The notes under the pieces were generated by a model that was not told the DNA's origin, ran no database searches, and worked only from the letters and a program-made list of their open reading frames with translations. Shown in pieces: positions 35,560-44,302 of a DNA stretch of 64,000 bases (its first letter is position 1; every line of letters begins with the position of its first letter). The translations under genes and the position numbers were made by a program. This DNA comes from Cellulosimicrobium protaetiae (GTDB taxonomy: Bacteria; Actinomycetota; Actinomycetes; Actinomycetales; Cellulomonadaceae). Location of the stretch: positions 2,480,001 through 2,544,000 of the forward strand of contig NZ_CP052757.1 in NCBI RefSeq assembly GCF_009708005.2, read 5' to 3'.

Positions 35560-36557
35560 CCGGGCCGCTGGCCCTGGGCGGTCCCGACGCGCCCGTCGAG
35601 CTGGGCCTCGATGAGGGCGTCCTCCTCGTCCTCGGCGCTCGGCCGGCGGGACCGCGGCTCGCGACGCGCCCGGGCGGCATCCGGGTCATGGGCGGCGAGC
35701 AGGTCGCCCGCGGTGAGCGCCGTCTCCTCGCCGCGCGCGTCGCGCCGGTCACGGCGGACCAGGAGCCAGAAGCCCGCGACCGCGCCGATCGCGAACACGC
35801 CCCACTGGAACGCGTAGGACAGGTGCGACCCGGGGTCGGTGTCGGGCTTCGGCAGCGCCTCCAGCCTCTCCGCGGCCGGGGGAACCTCCGTACGGAGCTG
35901 CCCGTACGCCCCGACGGTCCGGCCGTCGGCCCACGCGGCGCCGTCAGGCCCGGCGGCGAGCACCTGGTCGGTCGAGATCGCCTGGACCTGCCCGTCGGGC
36001 GCGTCGCGGTCCGACGGCGGCTCGTCGCCCCGGAGCGTCACGGTCGCCTCGACCTCGCCCGCCGGGGCCACGGGGACGTCGCCCGGCGTGACGGCATCCG
36101 TGCCGAGCGGGACGAACCCGCGGTCGACGACCACGACGAGCCCGTCGGGTGCCGACGGCGTGGGGTTCGTCACGAACGGGACGAGCACGTGGAAGCCCGG
36201 GCTCCCACCGACGGGGCGGTTGCGCAGGAGGACGGTCGCGTCGGTCGCGTAGCGGCCCTCGAGCGTCACGGGACGCCACAGGTCCGACTCGTCGAGCGCG
36301 TCACCCGGGGCCGCGAGCACGTCGTCGACGGGGACCGGGTCGGACGTGTAGTTCGCCTCGATGCGCTCGATCTCCGCCTCGCGCGCGACGTACCGGTTCC
36401 ACTGCCAGCGCCCCGCCACGAGGCACAGCGCGACGAGCACGACGACGCCGACTGCGAGGGTCACCCACTGCCGCGGCGTGCGCGGCTGGTGCGCGTCGGC
36501 GGTCGCGCGCGCCGGCGTCGGGCCGGACGGAACCTCCTGCGACGTGCCCTGCGTCAC
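35532..36557 (-). CDS. SURF1-family cytochrome oxidase assembly protein
   Basis: A 341-residue protein with two membrane helices: one near residues 30-50 (WVTLAVGVVVLVALCLVAGRWQWNRY) and one near 255-275 (FQWGVFAIGAVAGFWLL). The periplasmic domain between them has the SURF1 signatures WRPVTLEGRYA, LLRNRPVGGSPGFHVLVPF and VVDRGFVPLG. The first helix is followed by the GRWQWNRY element typical of the family. It assists heme insertion into aa3-type oxidase. The C-terminal 60 residues are charged and disordered. Its GTG overlaps the stop of the small Zn-binding gene upstream (GTGA), forming a three-gene operon with DUF3099. Confidence 0.87.
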   Translation of the reverse strand: MTQGTSQEVPSGPTPARATADAHQPRTPRQWVTLAVGVVVLVALCLVAGRWQWNRYVAREAEIERIEANYTSDPVPVDDVLAAPGDALDESDLWRPVTLEGRYATDATVLLRNRPVGGSPGFHVLVPFVTNPTPSAPDGLVVVVDRGFVPLGTDAVTPGDVPVAPAGEVEATVTLRGDEPPSDRDAPDGQVQAISTDQVLAAGPDGAAWADGRTVGAYGQLRTEVPPAAERLEALPKPDTDPGSHLSYAFQWGVFAIGAVAGFWLLVRRDRRDARGEETALTAGDLLAAHDPDAARARREPRSRRPSAEDEEDALIEAQLDGRVGTAQGQRPGQASETSSA

Positions 36558-36802
36558 GGGGCCGCCCGGCGCTCGAGCTCGCCGACGGGCACGGTGGAGC
36601 GCCAGAACGAGCGTGCGCCGAGGAACGTCTCCAGGTGCTCGCGGTGCGCGTCGCACGCGAGCCACACCTTGCGCCGCTCGGGCGTGTGGATCTTGGGGTT
36701 GTTCCACAGCAGCCCCCACACGGCGGGCTCGCGGCAGCCCTTCGCGCTGCAGACGAGCTCGTCCTCGCCGACGGGGTCGGCAAGGCCCAGGACGTCGGTC
36801 AC
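36554..36802 (-). CDS. small Cys/His protein between DUF3099 and SURF1 genes
   Basis: An 82-residue protein. CSAKGCREPAVWGLLWNNPKIHTPERRKVWLACDAHREHLETFL contains a CxxxxC pair, a further Cys and several His residues, consistent with one zinc site. It is coupled on both sides by 4-base overlaps: its GTG overlaps the DUF3099 stop and its stop overlaps the SURF1 start. Actinobacterial homologues keep this position. No function is assigned; a link with oxidase assembly is suggested only by the operon. Confidence 0.75.
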   Translation of the reverse strand: MTDVLGLADPVGEDELVCSAKGCREPAVWGLLWNNPKIHTPERRKVWLACDAHREHLETFLGARSFWRSTVPVGELERRAAP

Positions 36803-37167
36803 CGGTGGTCCTCCTCGTGGTTCTCCGGGTCGTGCGGTGCGGAGCCGGTGATCCCGTGGGACCCCGGCACCCCAGCGCTGGGCAGCGCGTGGTGCTCCAT
36901 CGGCGAGGTGTCGTACCGGGCCTGGTCGCGCCCGGCGTTGGCGACGAGCACCGCGCTGTACGGCAGGACGATCGCGCCGACCGCGAGCACCCAGGTCAGC
37001 CAGCTGCCCTGCGCGAGGATCGCACCGAAGATGCACACGATGCGGATGCCCATCTGGATCAGGTACTTGCGCTCACGGCGCGCCTGGTCCGCGGCCAGCG
37101 GCTCCGGTGCTGACGTGATGCTCGGGACCGCCTCGGCCGACCTGCGGGCCGTGCGTCGTGTGCTCAC
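36799..37167 (-). CDS. DUF3099 membrane protein
   Basis: A 122-residue protein with an N-terminal SITSAPEPLAADQARRERKYLIQMGIRIVCIFGAIL segment, the hallmark of DUF3099, and two membrane helices (about 38-55 and 60-78). The tail is His/Pro/Asp-rich. The GTG at 37167 lies 6 nt after TAGACT (37174-37179), so the transcript is leaderless. A 19-bp palindrome sits directly upstream of that -10 box. It is the first gene of a DUF3099, Cys/His protein, SURF1 operon. Confidence 0.82.
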   Translation of the reverse strand: MSTRRTARRSAEAVPSITSAPEPLAADQARRERKYLIQMGIRIVCIFGAILAQGSWLTWVLAVGAIVLPYSAVLVANAGRDQARYDTSPMEHHALPSAGVPGSHGITGSAPHDPENHEEDHR

Positions 37168-37173
37168 CCGACC

Positions 37174-37200
37174 AGTCTACGTTTGTCGGGACCCGACAAA
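37174..37200 (-). promoter_or_regulatory. promoter and palindromic operator of the DUF3099-SURF1 operon
   Basis: TAGACT (37174-37179, minus strand) is the -10 box. TTTGTCGGGACCCGACAAA (37182-37200) is a perfect 9-bp inverted repeat around one central base and fills the spacer up to the -35 region. The position is that of a repressor site. The same site lies 178 bp upstream of fabG. Confidence 0.6.
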
Positions 37201-37377
37201 GCGCGGCCGACCGCTGTGACCGTGCCGCACCGCGCACGACGGCACCACCGCACGGTACGGTCGGTGCGGCGCGTCCGCGGGGGCCTGTCACGAGCCCGCA
37301 CCAGGCCCACCCGGCACCGGCCGTGCGGGGCCAGACCCCGGCCGCCGACCCACCCGACCGTCCCGAGGAGCCGCACC

Positions 37378-38103
37378 GTGTCCGAAGCCACCGCACCCGC
37401 CCCGCGCACCGTCGTCGTCACCGGCGCGAACCGCGGGATCGGCCGTGCCATCGCCGAGCGGTTCGTGGCGAACGGCGACCGCGTCGCGACCGTGTACCGC
37501 GGGGGCGACCTGCCCGAGGGCGTCTTCGGGGCCGTGGCGGACATCACCGACACCGCGGCCGTGGACGCCGCGTTCACCGAGATCGAGAAGGAGCTCGGGC
37601 CGGTCGAGGTGCTCGTCGCGAACGCGGGCGTCACGCACGACCAGCTCCTGCTGCGCATGACCGACGAGGACTTCGAGTCCGTGATCGACGTCAACCTCAC
37701 CGGTACGTTCCGCTGCGTGCGCCGCGTGAGCAAGGGCATGATCCGCCTGCGCCGCGGCCGCATCGTGCTCGTGTCGTCCGTGATCGGCCTCTACGGCGGT
37801 GCGGGGCAGGTCAACTACGCCTCCTCGAAGGCCGCGCTCGTCGGCATGGCGCGCTCGATCACGCGCGAGCTCGGGTCGCGCAACATCACGGCGAACGTCG
37901 TGGCGCCCGGGTTCATCGACACCGCGATGACGGCCGAGCTCCCCGAGGAGCGCCAGACCGCCTACAAGGCCGCGATCCCCGCCGGGCGGTTCGCCCAGGC
38001 GGACGAGGTCGCCGGGGTCGTGCAGTTCCTCGCGTCCGACGACGCCGCCTACGTCTCCGGGGCCGTCATCCCCGTCGACGGCGGCCTCGGCATGGGTCAC
38101 TGA
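37378..38103 (+). CDS. fabG: 3-oxoacyl-ACP reductase FabG (MabA-like)
   Basis: A 241-residue classical short-chain reductase of fatty acid elongation. VTGANRGIGRAIAERF near residues 12-27 is the NADPH loop, VLVANAGVTHD follows, the catalytic Ser is in VLVSSVIG, and YASSK contains the Tyr and Lys of the catalytic triad. VVAPGFIDTAMT and SGAVIPVDGGLGMGH complete the fold. The GTG at 37378 has GAGGAG 7 nt upstream. It is followed by the InhA-like fabI, the order of the mabA-inhA operon of mycobacteria. Confidence 0.93.
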   Translation: MSEATAPAPRTVVVTGANRGIGRAIAERFVANGDRVATVYRGGDLPEGVFGAVADITDTAAVDAAFTEIEKELGPVEVLVANAGVTHDQLLLRMTDEDFESVIDVNLTGTFRCVRRVSKGMIRLRRGRIVLVSSVIGLYGGAGQVNYASSKAALVGMARSITRELGSRNITANVVAPGFIDTAMTAELPEERQTAYKAAIPAGRFAQADEVAGVVQFLASDDAAYVSGAVIPVDGGLGMGH

Positions 38104-38227
38104 GCCGACGCACCGCGCGGCGCCCCGCCCGGTCGCGAGCGCTGTCACCGATGCGCCCGCGCCCCCTCTCTTTCAGTACGCTCGCCCCAGCGCGCCCGCA
38201 CAGCGGGCGCACGACGGAAGGAAACCG

Positions 38228-38995
38228 ATGGGTCTGCTCGACGGCAAGAAGCTCCTGATCACCGGAGTGCTCACCGACTCCTCGATCGCGTTCCACGCGG
38301 CGCGCCTCGCGCAGGAGGAGGGAGCCGAGGTCGTGCTCTCCTCGTTCGGCCGCCAGATGAAGCTCACGCAGGCCTTCGCCAAGCGCCTGCCCGCCGAGGC
38401 GCCCGTCGTGCAGCTCGACGTCACCGACCAGGCGGACCTGGACGGCCTCGCCGACGCGGTGCGCGAGCACACCGACCGCCTCGACGGCGTCGTGCACTCG
38501 ATCGGCTTCGCGCCGCAGAGCGTCATGGGCGGCAACTTCCTCTCCGGCACCTGGGAGGACGTGGCCACCGCGCTCCAGGTCTCGACGTTCTCCTACAAGT
38601 CGCTCGCGGTCGCCGCGAAGCCGCTCATGACGGACGGCGGCGCCGTGGTGGGCCTCACGTTCGACGCGCAGTTCGCGTGGCCGGTCTACGACTGGATGGG
38701 CGTCGCGAAGGCGGGCCTCGAGTCCGCGAACCGCTACCTCGCCCGCGACCTCGGCCCGGACGGCATCCGTGCCAACCTCGTCTCCGCGGGCCCGATCCGC
38801 ACCACGGCTGCCAAGTCCATCCCGGGCTTCGAGCAGATGGAGGACGGCTGGCCGAAGCGCGCGCCCCTCGGCTGGGACCAGACGACGGCGGAGCCCGCCG
38901 CGCGCGCGGTCGTGGCCCTCCTCTCCGACTGGTTCCCGGCGACGACCGGTGAGATCGTGCACGTCGACGGCGGCGTGCACGCCATGGGGCAGTGA
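38228..38995 (+). CDS. fabI: enoyl-ACP reductase, InhA-like FabI
   Basis: A 255-residue NADH-dependent enoyl-ACP reductase. LLDGKKLLITGVLTDSSIAFH is the InhA/FabI dinucleotide loop; GVVHSIGFAPQSVMGG carries the Ser equivalent to InhA Ser94; the catalytic Tyr and Lys are in YDWMGVAKAGLES (Y-x6-K), and GPIRTTAAKSIPGF is the substrate loop. It completes fatty acid elongation with FabG upstream (124 bases apart). GGAAGGAAACCG precedes the ATG. It resembles InhA more than enterobacterial FabI in the active-site segments. Confidence 0.93.
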   Translation: MGLLDGKKLLITGVLTDSSIAFHAARLAQEEGAEVVLSSFGRQMKLTQAFAKRLPAEAPVVQLDVTDQADLDGLADAVREHTDRLDGVVHSIGFAPQSVMGGNFLSGTWEDVATALQVSTFSYKSLAVAAKPLMTDGGAVVGLTFDAQFAWPVYDWMGVAKAGLESANRYLARDLGPDGIRANLVSAGPIRTTAAKSIPGFEQMEDGWPKRAPLGWDQTTAEPAARAVVALLSDWFPATTGEIVHVDGGVHAMGQ

Positions 38996-39009
38996 CTCAG
39001 GAGGAGAGC

Positions 39010-39546
39010 ATGGGCGTGGCGACCACCGAGGGCGGCGTGCGCCGCCTCGTCCTCCTGCGCCACGCGAAGGCGGAGCCGGGTGGCGGGAGCGTCGACGACG
39101 TGCTGCGCCCCCTCGCCCTCAACGGGCGGCGCCAGGCGGGTCGCGTCGGCGGCGCGCTGCGCGAGACCGGGCTCGTCCCCGAGCGCGTGCTGTGCTCGTC
39201 CGCGCTGCGCACGCGTCAGACCTGGGAGCTCCTCTCCGCCCACCTGGGCGACGTGGACCCCGACGTCCTCGTGAGCGACGACCTCTACGCGGCCGACGTG
39301 AGCGACGTGCTGGACCTCGTCCGTTCGACGGACTCGCGCGTGCGGACGCTGCTCGTCGTGGGCCACGAGCCCACGATGGCGGCGACGGCGTCGTACCTGG
39401 CCGACCCGTCGTCCGACTCGGGCGCGCTCGCCCAGGTCCGCGTCGGCGTGCCGACCGCGACGTACTCCGTCCTGGAGTCCGCGACGGCCTGGGACGCCTG
39501 GGTCCCTGCCCGTGCGCTGCTCACCTACGTGGGTCGCCCGTCCTGA
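39010..39546 (+). CDS. SixA-type histidine phosphatase
   Basis: A 178-residue branch-2 histidine phosphatase. LVLLRHAKAEPGG contains the phospho-accepting His (RHAKA form, as in SixA), VLCSSALRTRQTWELL contains the second Arg, and VVGHEPTMAATASYL contains the second catalytic His. SixA enzymes dephosphorylate phosphohistidine proteins. The ATG at 39010 has AGGAGG 5 nt upstream; a GTG at 38992 overlapping fabI is an alternative start. It follows fabI by 14 bases. Confidence 0.85.
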   Translation: MGVATTEGGVRRLVLLRHAKAEPGGGSVDDVLRPLALNGRRQAGRVGGALRETGLVPERVLCSSALRTRQTWELLSAHLGDVDPDVLVSDDLYAADVSDVLDLVRSTDSRVRTLLVVGHEPTMAATASYLADPSSDSGALAQVRVGVPTATYSVLESATAWDAWVPARALLTYVGRPS

Positions 39547-39565
39547 CGGGCGTGCCCCGCGTGTG

Positions 39566-39609
39566 ACGTGGAAGAGCCCTGGTCCGTCCGGACCAGGGCT
39601 CTTCCACGT
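39566..39609. terminator. bidirectional terminator between sixA and serB genes
   Basis: A perfect 20-bp stem (ACGTGGAAGAGCCCTGGTCC and complement) with a GTCC loop lies 19 bases after one stop codon and 12 bases before the convergent one. Confidence 0.85.
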
Positions 39610-39621
39610 GCGGGACGCGGC

Positions 39622-40406
<785 letters not shown>

Positions 40407-40410
<4 letters not shown>

Positions 40411-41648
40411 TCGACGACCGTCCCCTTGGGGACGACCGTGATCCCGGACTCGGTGACGGTGAAGCCGCGCGCGCGGTCCCGCTCCGGGTCGAGCCCGATG
40501 CGTGCCTGTTCGCCCACGACGACGTTCTTGTCGATGATCGCGCGGTGGATCTGCGCGTGGCGGTGCACCTGGACGCCGTCCATGAGCACGGAGTCCGAGA
40601 CGGACGACCACGAGTGCAGATAGGTGCCGGGGGAGAGGACCGAGCCGACCGCCGTCGCGCCCGAGATGATGACGCCGGGCGAGACGATCGAGTCCGCCGC
40701 GTGCCCGAGGCGTCCGCGCCCCGCGTGCACGAACTTCGCGGGCGGCAGGCCCGTGTACCCCGTGTGCAGCGGCCACTCCTCGTTGTAGAGGTTGAAGACC
40801 GGCGTGACGGCGATGAGGTCCTTGTTCGCGTCGTAGTACGAGTCGATCGTCCCGACGTCCCGCCAGTAGTCGCGGTCGCGGTCCGTCGAGCCCGGGACGT
40901 CGTTGCGGATGAAGTCGTAGACCGCCGCGGTGCCCTTCTCGACGAACGCGGGCACGATGTCGCCGCCCATGTCGTGGCGCGAGTCCGCGTTCGCGGCGTC
41001 CGACGTCACGGCGTCGACGAGCGCGTCCGTGTCGATGACGTAGTTGCCCATCGACGCGAGCACCTCGTCGGGGGAGTCGGCGAGGCCGACCGGGTCCTTG
41101 GGCTTCTCGCGGAACGCCGCGATCTTCGTCGGGTCCTTGGGGTCGGTCTCGATGACGCCGAACTGGTCGGCCATCGAGATCGGCTGGCGGATGCCCGCGA
41201 CGGTGAGCTGCGCGCCCGACTCGACGTGCGCGTCGACCATCTGGGAGAAGTCCATGCGGTACACGTGGTCCGCGCCGACCACGACGACGATGTCCGGCCG
41301 CTCGTCGTCGATGATGTTGAGGCACTGGTAGATCGCGTCCGCGCTGCCGAGGTACCAGTGCTTGCCCACGCGCTGCTGCGCGGGCACCGGTGCCACGTAG
41401 TTGCCCAGGAGCGACGACATGCGCCACGTCTTCGTGATGTGTCGGTCGAGGCTGTGGGACTTGTACTGCGTGAGCACGATGATGTGCAGGTAGTGCGAGT
41501 TCACGAGGTTCGAGAGCGCGAAGTCGACCAGGCGGTAGATGCCCCCGAACGGCACCGCGGGCTTGGCCCGGGACGCGGTGAGCGGCATGAGGCGCTTGCC
41601 CTCGCCCCCGGCGAGGACGATGGCGAGGACTCGTGGTGCGGCGGCCAT
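40407..41648 (-). CDS. glgC: glucose-1-phosphate adenylyltransferase
   Basis: A 413-residue ADP-glucose pyrophosphorylase. [28 protein letters not shown] is the nucleotide-binding start; [14 protein letters not shown] follows; [17 protein letters not shown] contains the catalytic Asp; AFREKPKDP is the sugar-phosphate loop. The C-terminal left-handed beta-helix shows hexapeptide repeats such as [25 protein letters not shown]. The product is used by the divergent glycosyltransferase gene. In mycobacteria this pair (Rv1213/Rv1212c) feeds maltose 1-phosphate synthesis. Confidence 0.95.
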
Positions 41649-41823
41649 GCCCAGACGGTAGCCCCTCGGGGCGGCACCCCGCAGCAGGGACCCGCATCCT
41701 GGGCGCGGCGCGTCCGTGCGCCTCGCTCCCGGGGTCCGGGACGAGACCCGGAACGTGGTCCCGAGGGCGGCGCGAGACCGGGGACGGGCACGGTCATCGC
41801 GGGACCGGGGCGGGCGACTCGGC

Positions 41824-41829
41824 TACGGT
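41824..41829 (+). promoter_or_regulatory. -10 box of the GlgA/GlgM gene (leaderless)
   Basis: TACGGT ends 7 nt before the GTG at 41837. Confidence 0.55.
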
Positions 41830-41836
41830 GTGGCGC

Positions 41837-43048
41837 GTGAGAGTGGACCTGCTGACCCGTGAGTACCCGCCGCACGTCTACGGCGGCGCCGGCGTGCACG
41901 TCGCCGAGCTGTCCGCGGTCCTGCGCCGCCACGTCGACGTGCGGGTGCGCTGCTTCGACGGCCCGCGCGGCGAGGTCGGCGTGACCGGCTACTCGGTCCC
42001 GGGCGTCCTGTCCGGCGCGAACGCCGCGCTCGGGACGTTCGGCGTCGACCTCCAGATGGCCGACGACGTCGCGGGCGCCGACCTCGTGCACTCCCACACC
42101 TGGTACGCGAACCTCGGTGGCCACCTGGCCGGGCTCCTGCACGGCGTGCCGCACGTGCTCTCCGCGCACTCGCTCGAGCCGTTGCGCCCGTGGAAGGCCG
42201 AGCAGCTCGGCGGCGGGTACGCCCTGTCGTCCTGGGCCGAGCGCACCGCGTACGAGGGAGCGGCGGGGATCGTCGCGGTGTCCGGCGGCATGCGCGACGA
42301 CATCCTGCGCGTCTACCCGCAGGTCGACCCCGCGAAGGTGCACGTCGTGCACAACGGCATCGACCTCGACGGCTGGCGACGACCCGAGCCGGGGACGCAG
42401 ACGGACGTCGCGGCGCGGGTCGTGCGCGACCTCGGGATCGACCCCGACCGTCCCGCCGTCGTGTTCGTCGGCCGGATCACCCGCCAGAAGGGGCTGCCGT
42501 ACCTGCTGCGGGCCGCTCGCTCGCTGCCCGACGACGTCCAGCTCGTGCTGTGCGCCGGCGCCCCCGACACCCCGGAGATCGCCGCCGAGGTGAGCGGCGC
42601 CGTCGCCGAGCTGCAGAAGGAGCGCAGCGGCGTCGTCTGGATCGAGCAGATGCTCCCGCGCGCCGAGCTCGTCGCCGTGCTCGCCGCGTCCACCGTGTTC
42701 GTGTGCCCGTCCGTGTACGAGCCGCTCGGCATCGTCAACCTCGAGGCCATGGCCGTGGGGCTGCCCGTGGTCGGGACCGCCACGGGCGGCATCCCCGAGG
42801 TCGTTGACGACGGCGTCACGGGCCTGCTCGTCCCCATCGACCAGGCGGACGACGGCACCGGCACCCCGCTCGACCCCGACCGCTTCGTCGCGGACCTCGC
42901 GGCCGCGCTGACCCAGGTCGTGAGCGACCCGGACCGCGCTGCCGCGATGGGCCGCGCCGCGCGGCAGCGCGTCGAGGACCACTTCGCGTGGGACGCGATC
43001 GGGGAACGCACGCTCGACGTCTACCGGACCGTGCTGGAGCGGTCGTGA
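41837..43048 (+). CDS. glgA: actinobacterial glycogen synthase / ADP-glucose transferase (GlgA/GlgM, GT4)
   Basis: A 403-residue GT-B glycosyltransferase of family GT4. The N-terminal REYPPHVYGGAGVHVAELSAVL binds the acceptor/ADP; VFVGRITRQKGLPYLLRAA and the C-terminal CPSVYEPLGIVNLEAMAVGLPVVGTATGGIPEVV carry the EX7E donor motif. Proteins of this type next to glgC were first called glycogen synthase; the mycobacterial one (Rv1212c) makes maltose 1-phosphate from ADP-glucose and glucose 1-phosphate (GlgM), so either activity is possible. The stop overlaps the next gene's GTG. Confidence 0.9.
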   Translation: MRVDLLTREYPPHVYGGAGVHVAELSAVLRRHVDVRVRCFDGPRGEVGVTGYSVPGVLSGANAALGTFGVDLQMADDVAGADLVHSHTWYANLGGHLAGLLHGVPHVLSAHSLEPLRPWKAEQLGGGYALSSWAERTAYEGAAGIVAVSGGMRDDILRVYPQVDPAKVHVVHNGIDLDGWRRPEPGTQTDVAARVVRDLGIDPDRPAVVFVGRITRQKGLPYLLRAARSLPDDVQLVLCAGAPDTPEIAAEVSGAVAELQKERSGVVWIEQMLPRAELVAVLAASTVFVCPSVYEPLGIVNLEAMAVGLPVVGTATGGIPEVVDDGVTGLLVPIDQADDGTGTPLDPDRFVADLAAALTQVVSDPDRAAAMGRAARQRVEDHFAWDAIGERTLDVYRTVLERS

Positions 43049-43527
43049 CCGGCGCGGGGAACGACCGGGTCGACGAGGCGACGCGCCTCGTCGACGCCGC
43101 GCCCCACGACGTATACCGCGCGTTCGTCGACCCGGACGCGCTCGCCGCCTGGCTCCCGCCCGAGGGCATGACCGGCCGCTTCGAGCACTTCGACCTGCGC
43201 CCCGGCGGCAGCTACCGCATGGTCCTCGCCTACGACGACCCGCAGGCGGACCCTGGCAAGACCGGCGACGGGACCGACGTCGTCGACGTCGCGATCGTCG
43301 ACCTCGTCCCGGGCCGGTGCGTCGTGCAGCAGGTCGACTTCCCCTCGGACGACCCGGCGTTCGCCGGGACCATGACGATGACCTGGACCGTCGAGCCGGT
43401 CGGGGACGGGACGCGCGTCACGGTCCGCGCCACGGACGTGCCCTCGGGCATCTCGCCGCAGGACCACGCCGTCGGCCTGGCATCCTCCCTCGCGCACCTC
43501 GACGCGTACGTGACGTCGCGCTCCTGA
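43045..43527 (+). CDS. SRPBCC (AHSA1-like) protein
   Basis: A 160-residue START/Bet v1-like domain. RLVDAAPHDVYRAFVDPDALAAWLPPEGMTG, FDLRPGGSYRMVLAY, and TMTMTWTVEPVGDGTRVTVRATDVPSGI are the strand-helix pattern of activator-of-Hsp90-like SRPBCC proteins with a ligand cavity. The GTG overlaps the glgA stop (GTGA). The ligand is unknown, and no clear link to glycogen metabolism is seen. Confidence 0.83.
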   Translation: MTGAGNDRVDEATRLVDAAPHDVYRAFVDPDALAAWLPPEGMTGRFEHFDLRPGGSYRMVLAYDDPQADPGKTGDGTDVVDVAIVDLVPGRCVVQQVDFPSDDPAFAGTMTMTWTVEPVGDGTRVTVRATDVPSGISPQDHAVGLASSLAHLDAYVTSRS

Positions 43528-43668
43528 GGTTCCGCCCCGGGCCCGCAGGTTGTCCACAGATCGGGACACGTGGTTCCGCCGTCGACCCCGTTTCGCTAGG
43601 TTGCTGGGCAGCCCGCGCGTCCCAGGGGAGCGGCGCGCGGAGTTTCGCATCGATCTGCAGGGGGTCTC

Positions 43669-44301
43669 GTGCGTCGTTCTCGTGTGCCGTCCCGTGCCCG
43701 ACGACGGTCGCTCGCCGTGGGCGCCGTCCTCGTCGTGGGGTGGATGGTCGCCGGGTGCACCGGGGGTGGCGAACCCGGTCCGTCGCCGTCCGTCGACGAC
43801 CCGGTCGTGCCGTCACCGGCCGAGTCGGAGACACCCGAGCCGTCGGCGGCCGAGACCGGGCCTGTCAAGCCCGAACGTCCCGCCGCGATGGACCGCGACG
43901 ACGCGGAGGGTGCCGCTGCGGCGGCTAAGTACTTCCTCGAGCTCTACCCGTACGTCATGACCTCGAGTGATACCGCCGAGTGGGAAGCCATGTCCCATCA
44001 GGAATGCGGGTACTGCTCGAACGCACTGGCAAGCGCGACGTGGCTCGCGGACAACGCCGCCACGTTCGTGGGCGGTGGAACCACGGTTCAGGTACTCGAG
44101 AGCTACGGGCGCGACACCGAGACCGGGATCTACCCCCTCGATGTCGCTTCGACACAAGAAGCGATCACCGTTTCCGGTGCGGGTGGGGAGGCGATCGACA
44201 ACGTTCCGAAGAGTGATTCGAAGTTCCGTGTCGAGGTAGGGCGGAACAGTGGCGCATGGGTCGTGGTCGAGGTTGCACCGCTTCCCGAGGCGGGAGCCTG
44301 A
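43669..44301 (+). CDS. DUF6318 lipoprotein
   Basis: A 210-residue exported lipoprotein. Arg-rich n-region, core SLAVGAVLVVGWMVAG, lipobox VAGC near residue 30, then a Pro/Ser/Glu linker. The domain (about 75-205) has AAKYFLELYPYVMTSSDTAEWEAMSHQECGYCSNALASA, with a CGYC pair, and ends in KFRVEVGRNSGAWVVVEV. From about 43950 the gene is visibly less GC-rich and uses rarer codons than its neighbours. One base separates its stop from the next start. The function is unknown; the fold resembles NTF2-like accessory domains. Confidence 0.8.
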   Translation: MRRSRVPSRARRRSLAVGAVLVVGWMVAGCTGGGEPGPSPSVDDPVVPSPAESETPEPSAAETGPVKPERPAAMDRDDAEGAAAAAKYFLELYPYVMTSSDTAEWEAMSHQECGYCSNALASATWLADNAATFVGGGTTVQVLESYGRDTETGIYPLDVASTQEAITVSGAGGEAIDNVPKSDSKFRVEVGRNSGAWVVVEVAPLPEAGA

Positions 44302-44302
44302 G

